Counted from the stretch's first letter, positions 50,280 through 60,122 are shown. The stretch: 64,000 nt of DNA from Neovahlkampfia damariscottae (GCA_016618085.1 JABLTG010000029.1:1-64000), one strand, 5' to 3'. Numbers and translations are program-made. Notes: generated from the sequence alone by a model not told the origin.

Positions 50280-51521
50280 TTAAAATTTTGGTTTTCTTGA
50301 TAAATCTCTTAATTTTCTTTGTAATGCCTTTTCTGATTCCGATGTTTCACCAGAACCTCTTTTGAGATCCATTTCAATTTTTGATTTTGGTTGTCTTACA
50401 AAATCAAAACCTGTTTTTTTTGGAAGTCTAGCTCTTGTTGATTTCACAGTTGAATCATCTTCTTCATTCCTAACTAATCTTTTTTTCATACTTTTTTGAG
50501 TGCCAGAAGATGATTTGTAGTCATCTGATAAATCAAATATCATTCTACTCCATTTTTCAATAATTAAACTTGCCATTTTTCTATTTTCCATTGTTTCTTT
50601 TGGGTGAATTGAATACATTTTAATTAATTTTCCAATTTCAGAACCTCTTAAATGAGAAACTTCAATTCCATCAAAATCAGTTTGACTACTTTTAACTCTC
50701 TTTGTAACTCCTTTTACTGGAATTTCTGAGAGTATTTTAAAAACAGCTGATCTAATATTCATATTTGGTAATTGTTTATCTTCTGTTGGTTTTATCCAAT
50801 CTGCTAATACATCCAATAATTTCTCTTCTAAAAGTTGTGGTTGTAAATATGATTTTGAACATGCAGCAACAACTGATGATAATATTTTTAATTTTGAAGT
50901 TGCTGGTTTTTTATTTAAAAGTGAAATATTATCCTGTTCTAATGCGTCTTTCATATTTTGAACCATATTCTTTGCCATTTTTTCAGCTTGTTCTTCAATG
51001 TTGGAAATTTCATCAGAATCTTTATATTTTTTTCCTTTTACAATTTTGAACTCTCTCATCATTCTGTCAAATTCTTCATTTTCTTCTGATTTTTCTTTTC
51101 TTCTTGTTTGTTGTTCCAAACCATCTTCTTCATCTAATTCATCTTGGTCTATTGAGTTTTTTGATTTTTTCTTTTTTTTTATTGTTTTTGGTTTTTGTGA
51201 ACGTTTTCTTTTTTTCGTTTTACTTATTTCAAAGTCCTCATCTTCATCTCCACCTTTGGTTACTTTTTCTTCTTCTTCTTCGTTATTTGGTTCTTCTTCA
51301 TTATAATCACCACCTGAATCATCATCTATATATTCTTCTTCTTCTTCTTCTTCTTCTTCGTCATCGTTTTTTGTTTCTTCTTGTGGTGGATGTTCATGAT
51401 CTGATTCTTCATCAAATTTCACTTCTTCTCCAGAGTTATTTTCTTCTGTTGTGCTATCCACTTTTTCTGTATTTTCTTCTGTTGTTACATTTACATTTTC
51501 TGTTTTCTCTCCTTCACTCAT
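50280..51521 (-). CDS. IWS1: IWS1/Spn1 transcription elongation factor
   Basis: A single exon of 413 aa. The N-terminal half (about 1-145) is highly acidic with Glu runs and nuclear-localisation-type Lys/Arg clusters (KTKKRKRSQKPK). The C-terminal half is the TFIIS N-terminal (LW) domain of IWS1/Spn1: PNMNIRSAVFKILSEIP, then GSEIGKLIKMYSIHPKET and IIEKWSRMIFDLSDDY. A conserved basic tail with TGFDFVRQPKS follows. IWS1 binds Spt6 and acts in RNA polymerase II elongation, mRNA export and H3K36 methylation. The start is the ATG at 51521; the upstream frame is open only from a TTG. The CCAAT box is 31 nt away. Confidence 0.92.
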   Translation of the reverse strand: MSEGEKTENVNVTTEENTEKVDSTTEENNSGEEVKFDEESDHEHPPQEETKNDDEEEEEEEEEYIDDDSGGDYNEEEPNNEEEEEKVTKGGDEDEDFEISKTKKRKRSQKPKTIKKKKKSKNSIDQDELDEEDGLEQQTRRKEKSEENEEFDRMMREFKIVKGKKYKDSDEISNIEEQAEKMAKNMVQNMKDALEQDNISLLNKKPATSKLKILSSVVAACSKSYLQPQLLEEKLLDVLADWIKPTEDKQLPNMNIRSAVFKILSEIPVKGVTKRVKSSQTDFDGIEVSHLRGSEIGKLIKMYSIHPKETMENRKMASLIIEKWSRMIFDLSDDYKSSSGTQKSMKKRLVRNEEDDSTVKSTRARLPKKTGFDFVRQPKSKIEMDLKRGSGETSESEKALQRKLRDLSRKPKF

Positions 51522-51698
51522 CTTTTTTACCAACTGTTTTTTTTTTATTTGACCAATCAGAAATTATTCTGTTTCATAATTTTTGAACAACAAAAAAGAA
51601 AAGATAAGACATGACTAATGCTAAAAAAATCATTTATTTTTTATTTCAAAAAAAAAAACTTTTCTAATTTCCATTTATTGACAAGTATTGATCTCTAT

Positions 51699-52196
51699 TT
51701 ACAATTTTAATCTCTTTGAAACTCTTGAGCCTCTTGTTGGTGTTGCTTCCATTTTTTTTGGTGTAAAAAAAAAATCAGGTGAATCCAGCAAAATACTTTC
51801 TTTTGCAAAATTCGAATTTTTTGAAATTGGAGAAATCATTGAAAAGTTTCTTTTTAAACTTTTTTCACTGAGAGGAATAGGTGACATCATTGGTGACTGT
51901 ATTAATGGTGACGGTTGTTGTATTTTCATTGTAGTAAAATCTAATATTAAATCTGGTGGAAAAGACAACAAGGTCTGACAACCTATTTCTCTTGAATTTA
52001 AGTTTTTTTCAATTTGAATTTCTTCTTCTGTTATATCAACTGGATTTACAATGGCTAATGTGTCAATTGAAAAATTAGAAATGTTTTCTTCTTCTTCAAT
52101 TGTGTTGTTTAAAAAAATTTGTGAAATGTTTGGAAAATTTTCTTTATCTTCTAAAGCTTGATTCCAACCGTTTTCTATTTCTTGTTTATTTGTCAT
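51699..52196 (-). CDS. Small disordered protein with KEN box and SP sites, unidentified
   Basis: A single exon of 165 aa, with no recognised fold. Near the N-terminus is DKENFPN, a KEN box with the Pro often found just after it, as in substrates of the anaphase-promoting complex. The C-terminal half has a cluster of Ser-Pro sites (PSPLIQSP, MSPIPL, ISP, DSPDF), a Thr-Pro pair (FTPKK, ATPTR) and a basic terminus (RVSKRLKL) that could be a nuclear localisation signal. A cell-cycle-regulated nuclear protein such as a securin or replication regulator is an inference from these short motifs only. Confidence 0.65.
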   Translation of the reverse strand: MTNKQEIENGWNQALEDKENFPNISQIFLNNTIEEEENISNFSIDTLAIVNPVDITEEEIQIEKNLNSREIGCQTLLSFPPDLILDFTTMKIQQPSPLIQSPMMSPIPLSEKSLKRNFSMISPISKNSNFAKESILLDSPDFFFTPKKMEATPTRGSRVSKRLKL

Positions 52197-52346
52197 TCAG
52201 CCAAAAAACTTTTAACCGACTTTTTTGTGGAGGGAATAATTGTCCAATGAGACTTCTCCACATCGATTTAAAGTTAATTATGATTGGACCACGTTTTTAT
52301 AACACGATTGGTTAATTTTTACACAAATTTTTTCAAACAACTAAAC

Positions 52347-53847
52347 ATGTCTTCCAAGGGTGGTAAGATTTCTTATTCTTTATTAAAATAAGTTCGTTTT
52401 ATTGAAATGCTTCAACCTGCTATGGTTGTATTACCAGAAGTCTCACAACCTGAAAAACCGGTAAAATTCCAAGATAAAGTTCTTTGGACAGCGGTTTCAC
52501 TTTTCATTTTTTTGGTTTGTTGTCAAATTCCAGTTTATGGAATTAGAGCTTCAGCAAATGCTGACCCTTTTTATTGGTTACGTGTAATTCTTGCTTCAAA
52601 TAAAGGTACACTTATGGAATTAGGTATTTCACCTATTGTTAACTCTGGACTTATTATGCAATTATTAAGTGGTGCTAAAATTATTGATGTTGATGAAAAT
52701 AACAAAGAAGACAGAACTTTATTCAATGGAGCTCAAAAATTATTCGCTATTGCAATTACTGTTGTTGAAGCTGTTGCTTATGTTGCTGCTGGTATGTATG
52801 GTGATGTACGTGAAATTGGTATTGTTATTTCAGTTCTTATTGTACTTCAATTATTCATTGCTGGAATTATCTGTATTCTTCTTGTAAGTCTTTTTAAAAA
52901 AAGAAACTAAAAATAAAAAATAGGATGAACTTTTACAAAAAGGATATGGTTTAGGATCTGGTATTTCACTTTTCATTGCTGTTAACATTTGTGAATCAAT
53001 TGTTTGGAAATCATTTAGTCCAACAACAGTTAATACAGGAAGAGGTACAGAATTTGAAGGTGCTTTAATTGCTTTATTCCATATGTTAATTACAAGAACT
53101 GATAAAGTTAGAGCTTTAAGAGAAGCATTTTATAGACCAAATCTTCCAAACGTTACAAATTTATTGGCTACAATTTTAATATTTTTAATTGTTGTTTACT
53201 TCCAAGGATTTAGAGTTGAACTTGCAATTGTTTCAAGAAAACAAAGAAGTCAAACAGGTACTTATCCAATCAAATTATTTTATACATCAAATATGCCAAT
53301 CATTCTTCAAACTGCTTTAGTTTCAAATTTTTATATGATTTCACAAGTATTATACCGAAGATTTGGAGGAAATGTAATTATTTCATTACTTGGTAGATGG
53401 GAAACACCTGAAGGTTCATCACAATCCATACCAGTTGGAGGTTTAGTTTATTACATTTCACCACCAAATGGTGTCAATGGATTACTTGCTGATCCTTTCC
53501 ATGGATTTTGTTATATCATTTTCGTTTTAGGAACATGTGCTGTTTTTTCAAGATTTTGGATTAATGTTTCAGGTTCATCAGCAAAAGACGTTGCAAGACA
53601 ACTTAAAGAACAAGATATGATGTTTCCAGGACAAAGAGACGATGAAAAAACAATGAGAACTGTATTGAATAGATATATTCCAACTGCTGCTGCTTTTGGT
53701 GGAATGTGTATTGGAGCATTAACTTTAGTTGCAGACTTTTTAGGAGCAATTGGTTCAGGTACTGGTATTCTTTTATCTGTTACAATTATTTATCAATACT
53801 TTGAAGTATTTGTCAAAGAAGATTATAATATTCCATTTGTTGAATAA
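52347..53847 (+). CDS. SEC61A: Sec61 translocon alpha subunit
   Basis: This is the pore-forming subunit of the ER protein translocon. Exons 52347-52362, 52393-52883 and 52924-53847 give 476 aa, exactly the size typical of Sec61 alpha. The first exon is only 16 nt (MSSKG plus one base), and the spliced start reads [14 protein letters not shown]. Conserved stretches include [54 protein letters not shown] and the C-terminal [23 protein letters not shown]. Ten membrane segments are expected. Two ATTGG boxes lie 35 and about 60 nt upstream. Highly confident. Confidence 0.96.
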
Positions 53848-53862
53848 ATTGTTTTTATTTTT

Positions 53863-54668
53863 TTAATTTTCATTTAAAATTTTTTTTAATAAATCTTCTT
53901 CTTCTGAATCATCTTGTTGTTCTGTTGTAGTAGTCATCTCTTCTGGACCACTCAAAACCCTTTTAACATTTTTTGTTTTTTTTTCTTCATTAGATGATTC
54001 AATTGTTTCTTCAACTTCAACTAAGCTCAAGTTCATAGTTTCATTAACTTTTTCGGTTGAATTCTTTCGACTTTTTTTTTTTTTTATTTTTTTTTAAGAA
54101 TATCTTACTGTAGTATAAATAATGTCAGTCTTGCAATTTGTGTCAAATTAAAAAAAATAATTAATGATAAATCAGCTAATATTTCAAATTCTTCACCAAC
54201 TGATAAATGAGGAGTGATCAAATATAATAAAAAAGACAAAGTACTTAAAAAACAAACAACTAAATCGATTATATTCATCCATGAAGAGAAAAACAACCAA
54301 TTTGAAATAATTACATCCATTGAAACATCAATAATTAATAAAATTGTCAATAATCCTTCAAAAAATACAAATACAAAATTTCGAGGATGAAATTGTTCAA
54401 AAACTGTCCAAACTAATAAAGAAATGCATAAAAGTATGACAATTATGTAATATACAGCAAATAACCTTGAACTTCTGATTTGTTTGATTCTTGCTTTAAA
54501 TGAATTTTCTTCAAAATTCTCAATTTTATTTTCTCTTGGTATTTCAAATGTTCCTTGACCAACTATTACCTCATTTTTATTTTGATTGATCAAAAAATCA
54601 AGATCTGTTTGCTCTTCTTCCTCTTCGTTGATATATTCCAAAGAGTTTGTTTGCTCTTCAATTTCCAT
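53863..54668 (-). CDS. Four-TM voltage-sensor-like membrane protein
   Basis: Exons 54668-54109 and 54070-53863 give 255 aa. The acidic N-terminus (about 1-50) precedes four hydrophobic helices (about 68-90, 96-117, 123-148, 160-185). Their layout resembles a lone voltage-sensor domain: an acidic residue in helix 2 (LLIIDVSMD), and Asp in helix 3 (NIIDLVVCF). There is no pore helix pair. The putative S4 (LADLSLIIFFNLTQIARLTLFILQ) has only one Arg instead of the usual repeated Arg every third position, so voltage sensing is doubtful. The cytosolic tail is Glu-rich and Thr-rich. The divergent start, 48 nt from the next 4-TM gene, shares a CCAAT box. Confidence 0.68.
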
Positions 54669-54690
54669 CCAACAACAAGAATGAAATAAT

Positions 54691-54695
54691 CCAAT
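54691..54695. promoter_or_regulatory. Shared CCAAT box between divergent 4-TM genes
   Basis: A single CCAAT lies almost exactly midway between two divergent start codons, 22 nt from the minus-strand ATG (54668) and 21 nt from the plus-strand ATG (54717). Only 48 nt separate the two ATGs, so both promoters and both 5' UTRs must fit around this one element. Confidence 0.55.
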
Positions 54696-54716
54696 CGGAA
54701 CAATTCTTCAGAAATA

Positions 54717-55392
54717 ATGGAAAGAATGGAAGAAGATGAACTGACGAAACAAGAGTTAGATTCTTTTGAAAATGAAATAGAAGAACCAATATCAGTTGAA
54801 GAATATTCAATTGACATTCAGCATATGCCAATAACAGAGAAAACAAATTTAGACATGAAGTGGAATTTACAAGTCAAAATTTGGAGTTTTGTTTTATTAA
54901 TATTATCAATAGTATCAATACCTTTTATATTTATTAGTGGTAGACCGATTGAAAATCCGAATACAAGAGAGAAAACAGGAATTCATTTTTTTCTTGGGTT
55001 TTCTTGGGAGCCATTAGTAATGTTTTTGATATCTTTTCCAACAAGTATCATTGGAATTATTGGTTCAATCATGAAAAAAACCATTTTTGTTAAAATTGTA
55101 AAAAAAACAAATTTTTAATTCAATTTTTTCACAAGTATTTGTTAGGTATTTCAATCCTGATTTTATCAAAATTTTTTCAAATTTTTTTCGTTTTGATCAT
55201 GAGAATTATACTAAAATCATATCAAACAGCCGTATTTTCTTCAATGATGATATTTTTCTTTTGCTTAATTCCTTCAGTGAATATTTTTTTGTTTTTTAAT
55301 TTTTTCAGTTATTTTATTTATTATGTGGATTACAACAACATGACGAGATAGAAACGAATTCAAATAAAGAGTATGAAAGAATAGATTTGTAA
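54717..55392 (+). CDS. Four-TM membrane protein, copy 1 of a tandem pair
   Basis: Exons 54717-55097, 55136-55276 and 55309-55392 give 201 aa. The acidic cytosolic N-terminus (about 1-58) is followed by four hydrophobic helices: VKIWSFVLLILSIVSIPFIF, EPLVMFLISFPTSIIGIIGS, a Phe/Ile-rich helix at the start of exon 2 and one spanning exons 2 and 3. The short tail is charged. The N-terminal QVKIWS...VLLI motif and exon layout match the following gene at 55500-56248, so these are tandem duplicates that have diverged. There is no cysteine pattern typical of tetraspanins. Family and function are unknown. Confidence 0.72.
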
Positions 55393-55499
55393 ATAACAAC
55401 TTTTTTTGTTGATATTTCCTCCAATCACATTCCAATAATTTTTCATTGGACAAATCATTAGAACATCAACTTCAACACTACAAACAGATTTTTAATAAA

Positions 55500-56248
55500 A
55501 TGAATGAATTTGATGATACTTCACTAAATCATGAAGAAGAAAGAGAATCCGAACATTCCTTTGAAAGCAGTTATATTGATGATTTGAACAAAACAACTCG
55601 TGAAAGTACTATTGTTTCAAATTCAAATAATAAAACATGGCAAACTCAAGTTAAAATATGGTCAATTGTACTATTAATTGTTGGTGTATTGTTAGTACCT
55701 TTGATTTTCTTTTCAATTGAACCTGTAAGAGATAGTAAAGGAAAACCAAGTGGTGCTCATTTTAAATTCGTTTTTCGTGTTACAATTTTTATAACAGCTG
55801 TATTAGCTATTATAACATCAATTTTTGGAATCATTGGTGGTTTTAGAAGAAACAGAATTTTGGTTATTTTAGTTTGAAAAAACACTTTATTTATTGTTTC
55901 ATTAGTACATGATTGGATTGATTTTAGTTATGATTTCACAATTTATTGATATGGCTATCAGTTTTGTCACTTCAATATTGACACCAGAAGTTCCATTTTG
56001 GTTAGCATTTATGGCAGCTCTTTTGGTTTGAATTTTTTTTTTTAACAATTTTAAAAAAGACTGTTTTATTTGGAATGGTACCTTGTGGTGCTTGTATTTT
56101 TTGTGGAATTAAGTTTTTAATTGTTCAACGTCAAGAAGATTTATCTGCAAAAGCATTTGAAGAAGAAATTGAAGTTGGTGATTATTCTCAATTTGATCAT
56201 TCAAATCAACAACAAGATGAAGATGATGATGTAAATCCATTTGAATAA
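55500..56248 (+). CDS. Four-TM membrane protein, copy 2 of a tandem pair
   Basis: Exons 55500-55871, 55906-56025 and 56060-56248 give 226 aa. As in copy 1, an acidic N-terminus leads into TWQTQVKIWSIVLLIVGVLLVPLIFF, with three further helices. Introns again fall after helix 2 and between helices 3 and 4, and the first is in the same phase as in copy 1. The exon 3 helix has a Cys cluster (CGACIFCG). The tail is longer and acidic (DEDDDVNPFE) with a C-terminal NPF motif that could bind EH-domain endocytic proteins. ATTGG at 55445-55449 is 50 nt from the ATG, the longest spacing here. Confidence 0.72.
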
Positions 56249-56586
56249 ATTTATATTAAGACTCCTATGTAATTAGTCACATTATAATAATAAACCTTAG
56301 TTTCTAAGTTGGTTTCAGCCGGACAATGGTGGTTTTAGTAATAAGACTTATTTCTGAAGAAATGTGGTTAATCCGAATAAGTATGGTTTTTAACGAATAA
56401 TCAGTGTTACTCCAAAAAAGTTGCTTCAGCAAAAAATAACTCCTTTTTCATTTTTACATATTCTTAGGGGTCTCTGAAACAAATTGCAATAAGAGTTCAT
56501 CAACAATTTTGTTCATTGAAAAACAATACAATAAAAGAAACAAAGAATTGAAGAATGAAACTTGAAATAAAGTATTTTCTTTAAAA
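56249..56586. other. Unusually long convergent spacer without recognised gene
   Basis: The 338 nt between two convergent genes contrasts with the 6-15 nt seen at the other convergent pairs. I saw no ORF of note and no tRNA. A perfect short palindrome (ATAAGACTTAT) lies in the middle. A non-coding RNA gene is possible but nothing in the sequence proves it. Confidence 0.4.
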
Positions 56587-57378
56587 TTAATGAAAGATGA
56601 AATTCAAATCATTGAATTTTGAAATCATTTTTAGCATTGGGGATTGACAAAAACGACATTTTTTCAAAACCATTTTTTTCTTTCCAAAAAGAATTTTTTC
56701 AAATGAAATTGAATCAAAACAGTTTTGACACATTATTCTATTACAATTAAAACATTCATCAAAATCATCTAATAAAAATATATCACTGGAGCAAAGAAAA
56801 CAATTGGTTAAAAATCTTATCTTATTTTGATTTCTACCCATATTTGTAGCATAATATAAAAACTTTCCATGTTTATATTTCCAATTTTTTAACATTTCAT
56901 AAATGAAATCTTCTGATTCAAAGTTTGATTGTTCTGATACAAATCCACTTGGAGCTTTTGTATTAGGAGCAACTCTTTTCATTTTAAAACATTCATAACA
57001 AAACATAACTGTTATTAAATCATAAAATGTTCTGTCATCTGTGTCTTTTTTTGTTGTGGATTCTAATTTATCAAAAAGTTCATTGGATTGTTTCGCACTT
57101 AAATAAATTCTTTTGTATTCTTTTAAACCAATGAGCAATTGAAAGAGTTCCTCTGCTGACTGGACTTTTAAATTATTTAAGAATTCTTGAAATTCTGAAT
57201 TTGTGAATGTTTGGAATTTACTTAAGGCATAGTTCATATTTTCTTTCCAATTTTTTTGGAAGTTTTTTTTTTTATTTTCTGAAAGTGGAAAGTTACCAGC
57301 AAAACAGAAAGAACATAAATAATCTTGTTCTTTTGGTCCATAGTATTTTTTACAACGTTGGCATGTCTTGGAGTCCAT
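56587..57378 (-). CDS. Zinc-binding protein with N-terminal CxxC pairs and C-terminal RING-like Cys cluster
   Basis: A single exon of 263 aa. Residues 6-26 contain CQRC and CSFC, spaced like a four-Cys zinc ribbon or B-box-like site. The middle (about 40-185) is helical with another CYEC. The C-terminus (about 195-250) has CFLC, CFNC, CQNC and CRFC pairs arranged like a treble-clef or RING/FYVE-like finger, though no His was seen in the usual ligand position. No orthologue was recognised. An E3 ligase-like or RNA-binding role would be speculation. An ATTGG box lies 9 nt before the ATG. Confidence 0.68.
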   Translation of the reverse strand: MDSKTCQRCKKYYGPKEQDYLCSFCFAGNFPLSENKKKNFQKNWKENMNYALSKFQTFTNSEFQEFLNNLKVQSAEELFQLLIGLKEYKRIYLSAKQSNELFDKLESTTKKDTDDRTFYDLITVMFCYECFKMKRVAPNTKAPSGFVSEQSNFESEDFIYEMLKNWKYKHGKFLYYATNMGRNQNKIRFLTNCFLCSSDIFLLDDFDECFNCNRIMCQNCFDSISFEKILFGKKKMVLKKCRFCQSPMLKMISKFNDLNFIFH

Positions 57379-57687
57379 AGAATTTGAATTGGTATTTGGT
57401 GAAAGAGAAAGAGTATTCGGGTATTCTACTCTTACTTAGATAGTAAATTTTATTATGATTGGTCGGTTATTTATAGGTAAAACTCCGTTGCTAACATTTG
57501 GGAGTTGATTTTCTTGAGAACCAAAAAAAAATGATGCCATTTAATGATTTCCTGACCAATGGTTTTCCAGTATTTTTTTTAACTTTTTCAAATGATTAAA
57601 TTTCTTTTTGAAAGAGATTTATTTTTTTCATTGCTTCAAATTTGAATAAAATTGTTATTCTATTGGTCAAATTTTAAAAAGTTAATT
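57379..57687. promoter_or_regulatory. Divergent promoter region (about 310 nt) with several CCAAT elements
   Basis: This spacer contains four CCAAT/ATTGG pentamers: 57388-57392 near the minus-strand gene, one in the middle (about 57456-57460), CCAAT at about 57555, and 57662-57666, which is 21 nt before the plus-strand ATG. The central ones have no associated start codon I could support. A near-palindrome (GAGTATTCGGGTATTCTACTC) lies around 57410. Only a 23-codon ATG ORF was seen. Confidence 0.4.
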
Positions 57688-58237
57688 ATGAGTTCTGAAG
57701 ACGAACAATTACCAAAATTCATCGCAGATGCAAGCGCAAACTGTTTCAACACAACATCTAAGCTCCTTGATTGTGTTCAAAAAAAAGGAAAATTTTCACA
57801 ATGTAAAGAAATAGCCACTGAACAAATGAGTTGTTTCAAAAAATTTTTAAAACCAAAAATAAAACCTGAAATATTAGATGATTTAGACAATTTTTATCAA
57901 ACACAATATGATATGATTGATAGAGAATTTGATAATCCAAATTCCAAATTTACATCAATGAAACCTTGCTTCAAGCCAAGTTCAGTTGTTTCACTTTGTG
58001 ATTCAAATAATTGGTAATTTAATATATTTTTAATATTTCATCAGGTGGACTTCTGAAAAAATGCAACCTACTTGTGTTTCATCATTGAAAGATTTAACAA
58101 TTTGTTCATTAAAACAAACATCACAAAAATATGAAAAGTTTGAAAAATGTTGGAAAGATACATTTGATGAAAAAGAATTTTATCCATTTGATAAATTGGA
58201 AAAAAGCATTCAACATTGCTTTGATAATAGAGAATAA
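57688..58237 (+). CDS. Tandem CX9C (CHCH-like) protein, probably mitochondrial intermembrane space
   Basis: Exons 57688-58013 and 58045-58237 give 172 aa. The first half has CFNTTSKLLDC and CKEIATEQMSC, two CX9C pairs nine residues apart. The second half has CFKPSSVVSLC and CVSSLKDLTIC, another two CX9C pairs separated by a Trp-containing linker that spans the intron, then two further cysteines. This makes four CX9C pairs in one small protein, about two CHCH hairpins. Twin CX9C proteins are Mia40 substrates of the intermembrane space. No specific orthologue was recognised. An ATTGG box lies 21 nt before the ATG. Confidence 0.8.
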
Positions 58238-58368
58238 ACTTTTTTTTTCAAAAAAATGACAGGTAAGGGGAACTTTGGAATTTGGACATTATATTTTGGA
58301 ATCTAAAAATTATTTTTGAAGTAAAAATTTTCTTTGACCAATCATTTCAATTCTTGAACTTTTTCAAA

Positions 58369-59878
58369 ATGGTAGAAGAAACTGAAAAAACGGAAACTCT
58401 TAGTTGGAAGAACATCTTAATTGGAAGTTCAGTAGCTGCGTTATCATTTGCTGGATTTTATTTCTACAAATACTATTTAGAAGAAGAAGAAATTATCCAA
58501 GTTAAAAAAAACATCAGTTTAAGAAAAGCAAAATTAATCTTTGATGAATATGATTTGGATAAAAATGGTAAACTTAACAAACAAGAATTATCAAATTACA
58601 TTGAAAACTTGACCAAAAATTATAATTTAAAAAAAATTTCACAAAAAGAAAAAGACGTCATTTTCAAAAAAATTCATCATGCAGAAAATGGTGAAATCAC
58701 ATTTGAAGAGTTTAGTTTATGGTTAAATTCAATAGCAGAGTAAAAAAATAACACATCTTTTTTAACAATGACCCTTATTTTTAGAGTTAGAAAACCTCAT
58801 CAAAAGGTAACTGCTGATGAAACCAAAATCAAAAAGTTATTCAAAAAATATGATGAAAATGGAGATGGAAAGTTAGATAAAAAAGAATTATCAAATTTTG
58901 TTGATTACATTTCCGAAAAATTTCACACACCAAAACAATCAGCTTCACAAAAAATGCATTTATTCGAAAAAATTAAAAAATCAAAAGAATCTGATTCTAT
59001 TACCTATGAAGAATTCTCAGAATGGTATAAAGAAATTTCCAAACCAAAGTAAGTGTATTACTATTTTTAATTATTATCCAATTAGAATTGATTTTTCAAA
59101 TATCAAAAAGTTATTTCAAAAATATGATAAAAATCAAGATGGTATGATTGATAGATCAGAATTAGTTGTTTTTTTAAATGATTTTTCAGAATATCAAAAA
59201 AAAGGAAAACCTACTGAAGAACAAGTGAATGAAATTTTTGAATTTTTAGATAAAAAGAAACAAGGTGGTATTTCATATTCTGATTTTTATAAATGGGCAA
59301 TTAAATTTAATGATGATTTTAAATGGAAATTAATACGTAATTTTTTTGATAATTATTCAAAACATGGTGATGATGAAACTGGAAATCAAGGATTAAACTC
59401 CAATGATCTTTCATTATTTTTAGAAGATTTATCAAATGCTTATAAAATTCCAAAACCAAGTTTAACTCAAGTTAAATCATTTTTTGATAAAATTGATAAA
59501 GATCACAATGGAAAAATCAATTATGAAGGTTTGTTTTTTAATTGGTTGATTAAATTCCAATGAAAAATAGAATTTGTAGAATGGATTAATTCTCTTGAAA
59601 AAATATTTTCAAAGAAATTTGATGTCAAAAAATTCTTCCATTTATTTGACGAAGATGGTGATGGTACATTGGACGAACAAGAATTAGGTCATTTCTTTGA
59701 TATGTTATATCATAGTTATCATCAACACGTTCCATCAGATGAAGAAAAACATAAACTTTTTAAAAAAATGGATAGTAATAATTCAGGTGATATCTCATTT
59801 GAAGAATTCAATAATTGGTATCAAGATTTTCTTAAAAATGATAAAAAATTATTTGCAACAAAATTAGTTGAAGAATAA
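58369..59878 (+). CDS. Membrane-anchored protein with five EF-hand pairs
   Basis: Exons 58369-58739, 58785-59048, 59086-59528 and 59571-59878 give 461 aa. A single hydrophobic helix (about 20-36, LIGSSVAALSFAGFYFY) follows a short acidic N-terminus. Five modules of about 85 residues follow, each with a good EF-hand (DKNGKLNKQEL, DENGDGKLDKKEL, DKNQDGMIDRSEL, DDETGNQGLNSNDL, DEDGDGTLDEQEL) and a partner ending in EEF..W. Some partners are degenerate (AENGEITFEEF, ESDSITYEEF); others are complete (DKDHNGKINYEEF). The first two introns fall at the module boundaries in the same phase, suggesting growth by module duplication. Signal-anchor topology (ER, plasma membrane or mitochondrial) is uncertain. 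Its stop is 7 nt from that of the next gene. Confidence 0.85.
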
Positions 59879-59885
59879 AATTATT

Positions 59886-60122
59886 TTAAAAATTTGAAAT
59901 TATTTTTTTTGTTGATTTGATTTTCTCTTTTACACATGATTCTAAAATACAATTAATTTCCAAATTATTTAAATCTTTTTTTTGAAAATCAAAACAACAA
60001 AGTTCAAAACATTTTTTAGTTAGATTTAAACTTGTATTTTCATTTAAAGTTCTATTTTTCATCTCTTCTTCAATATTATTACTGAATTTCAATTTTAATC
60101 AAAATATTTTTTTTTACTTCAT
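59886..60122 (-). CDS. Small Tim-like twin-cysteine protein
   Basis: A five-nucleotide first exon (60122-60118, ATG plus two bases), a 36-nt intron and exon 60081-59886 give 66 aa. Cysteines are arranged CFELCC ... CILESC about 17 residues apart between helices, resembling the twin CX3C of small TIM chaperones (Tim8/9/10/13). The second pair is CX4C rather than CX3C, so this is a diverged member or another small intermembrane-space protein. The micro-exon is inferred because the upstream frame has no ATG, while splicing gives a clean start and a length divisible by three. Confidence 0.55.
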
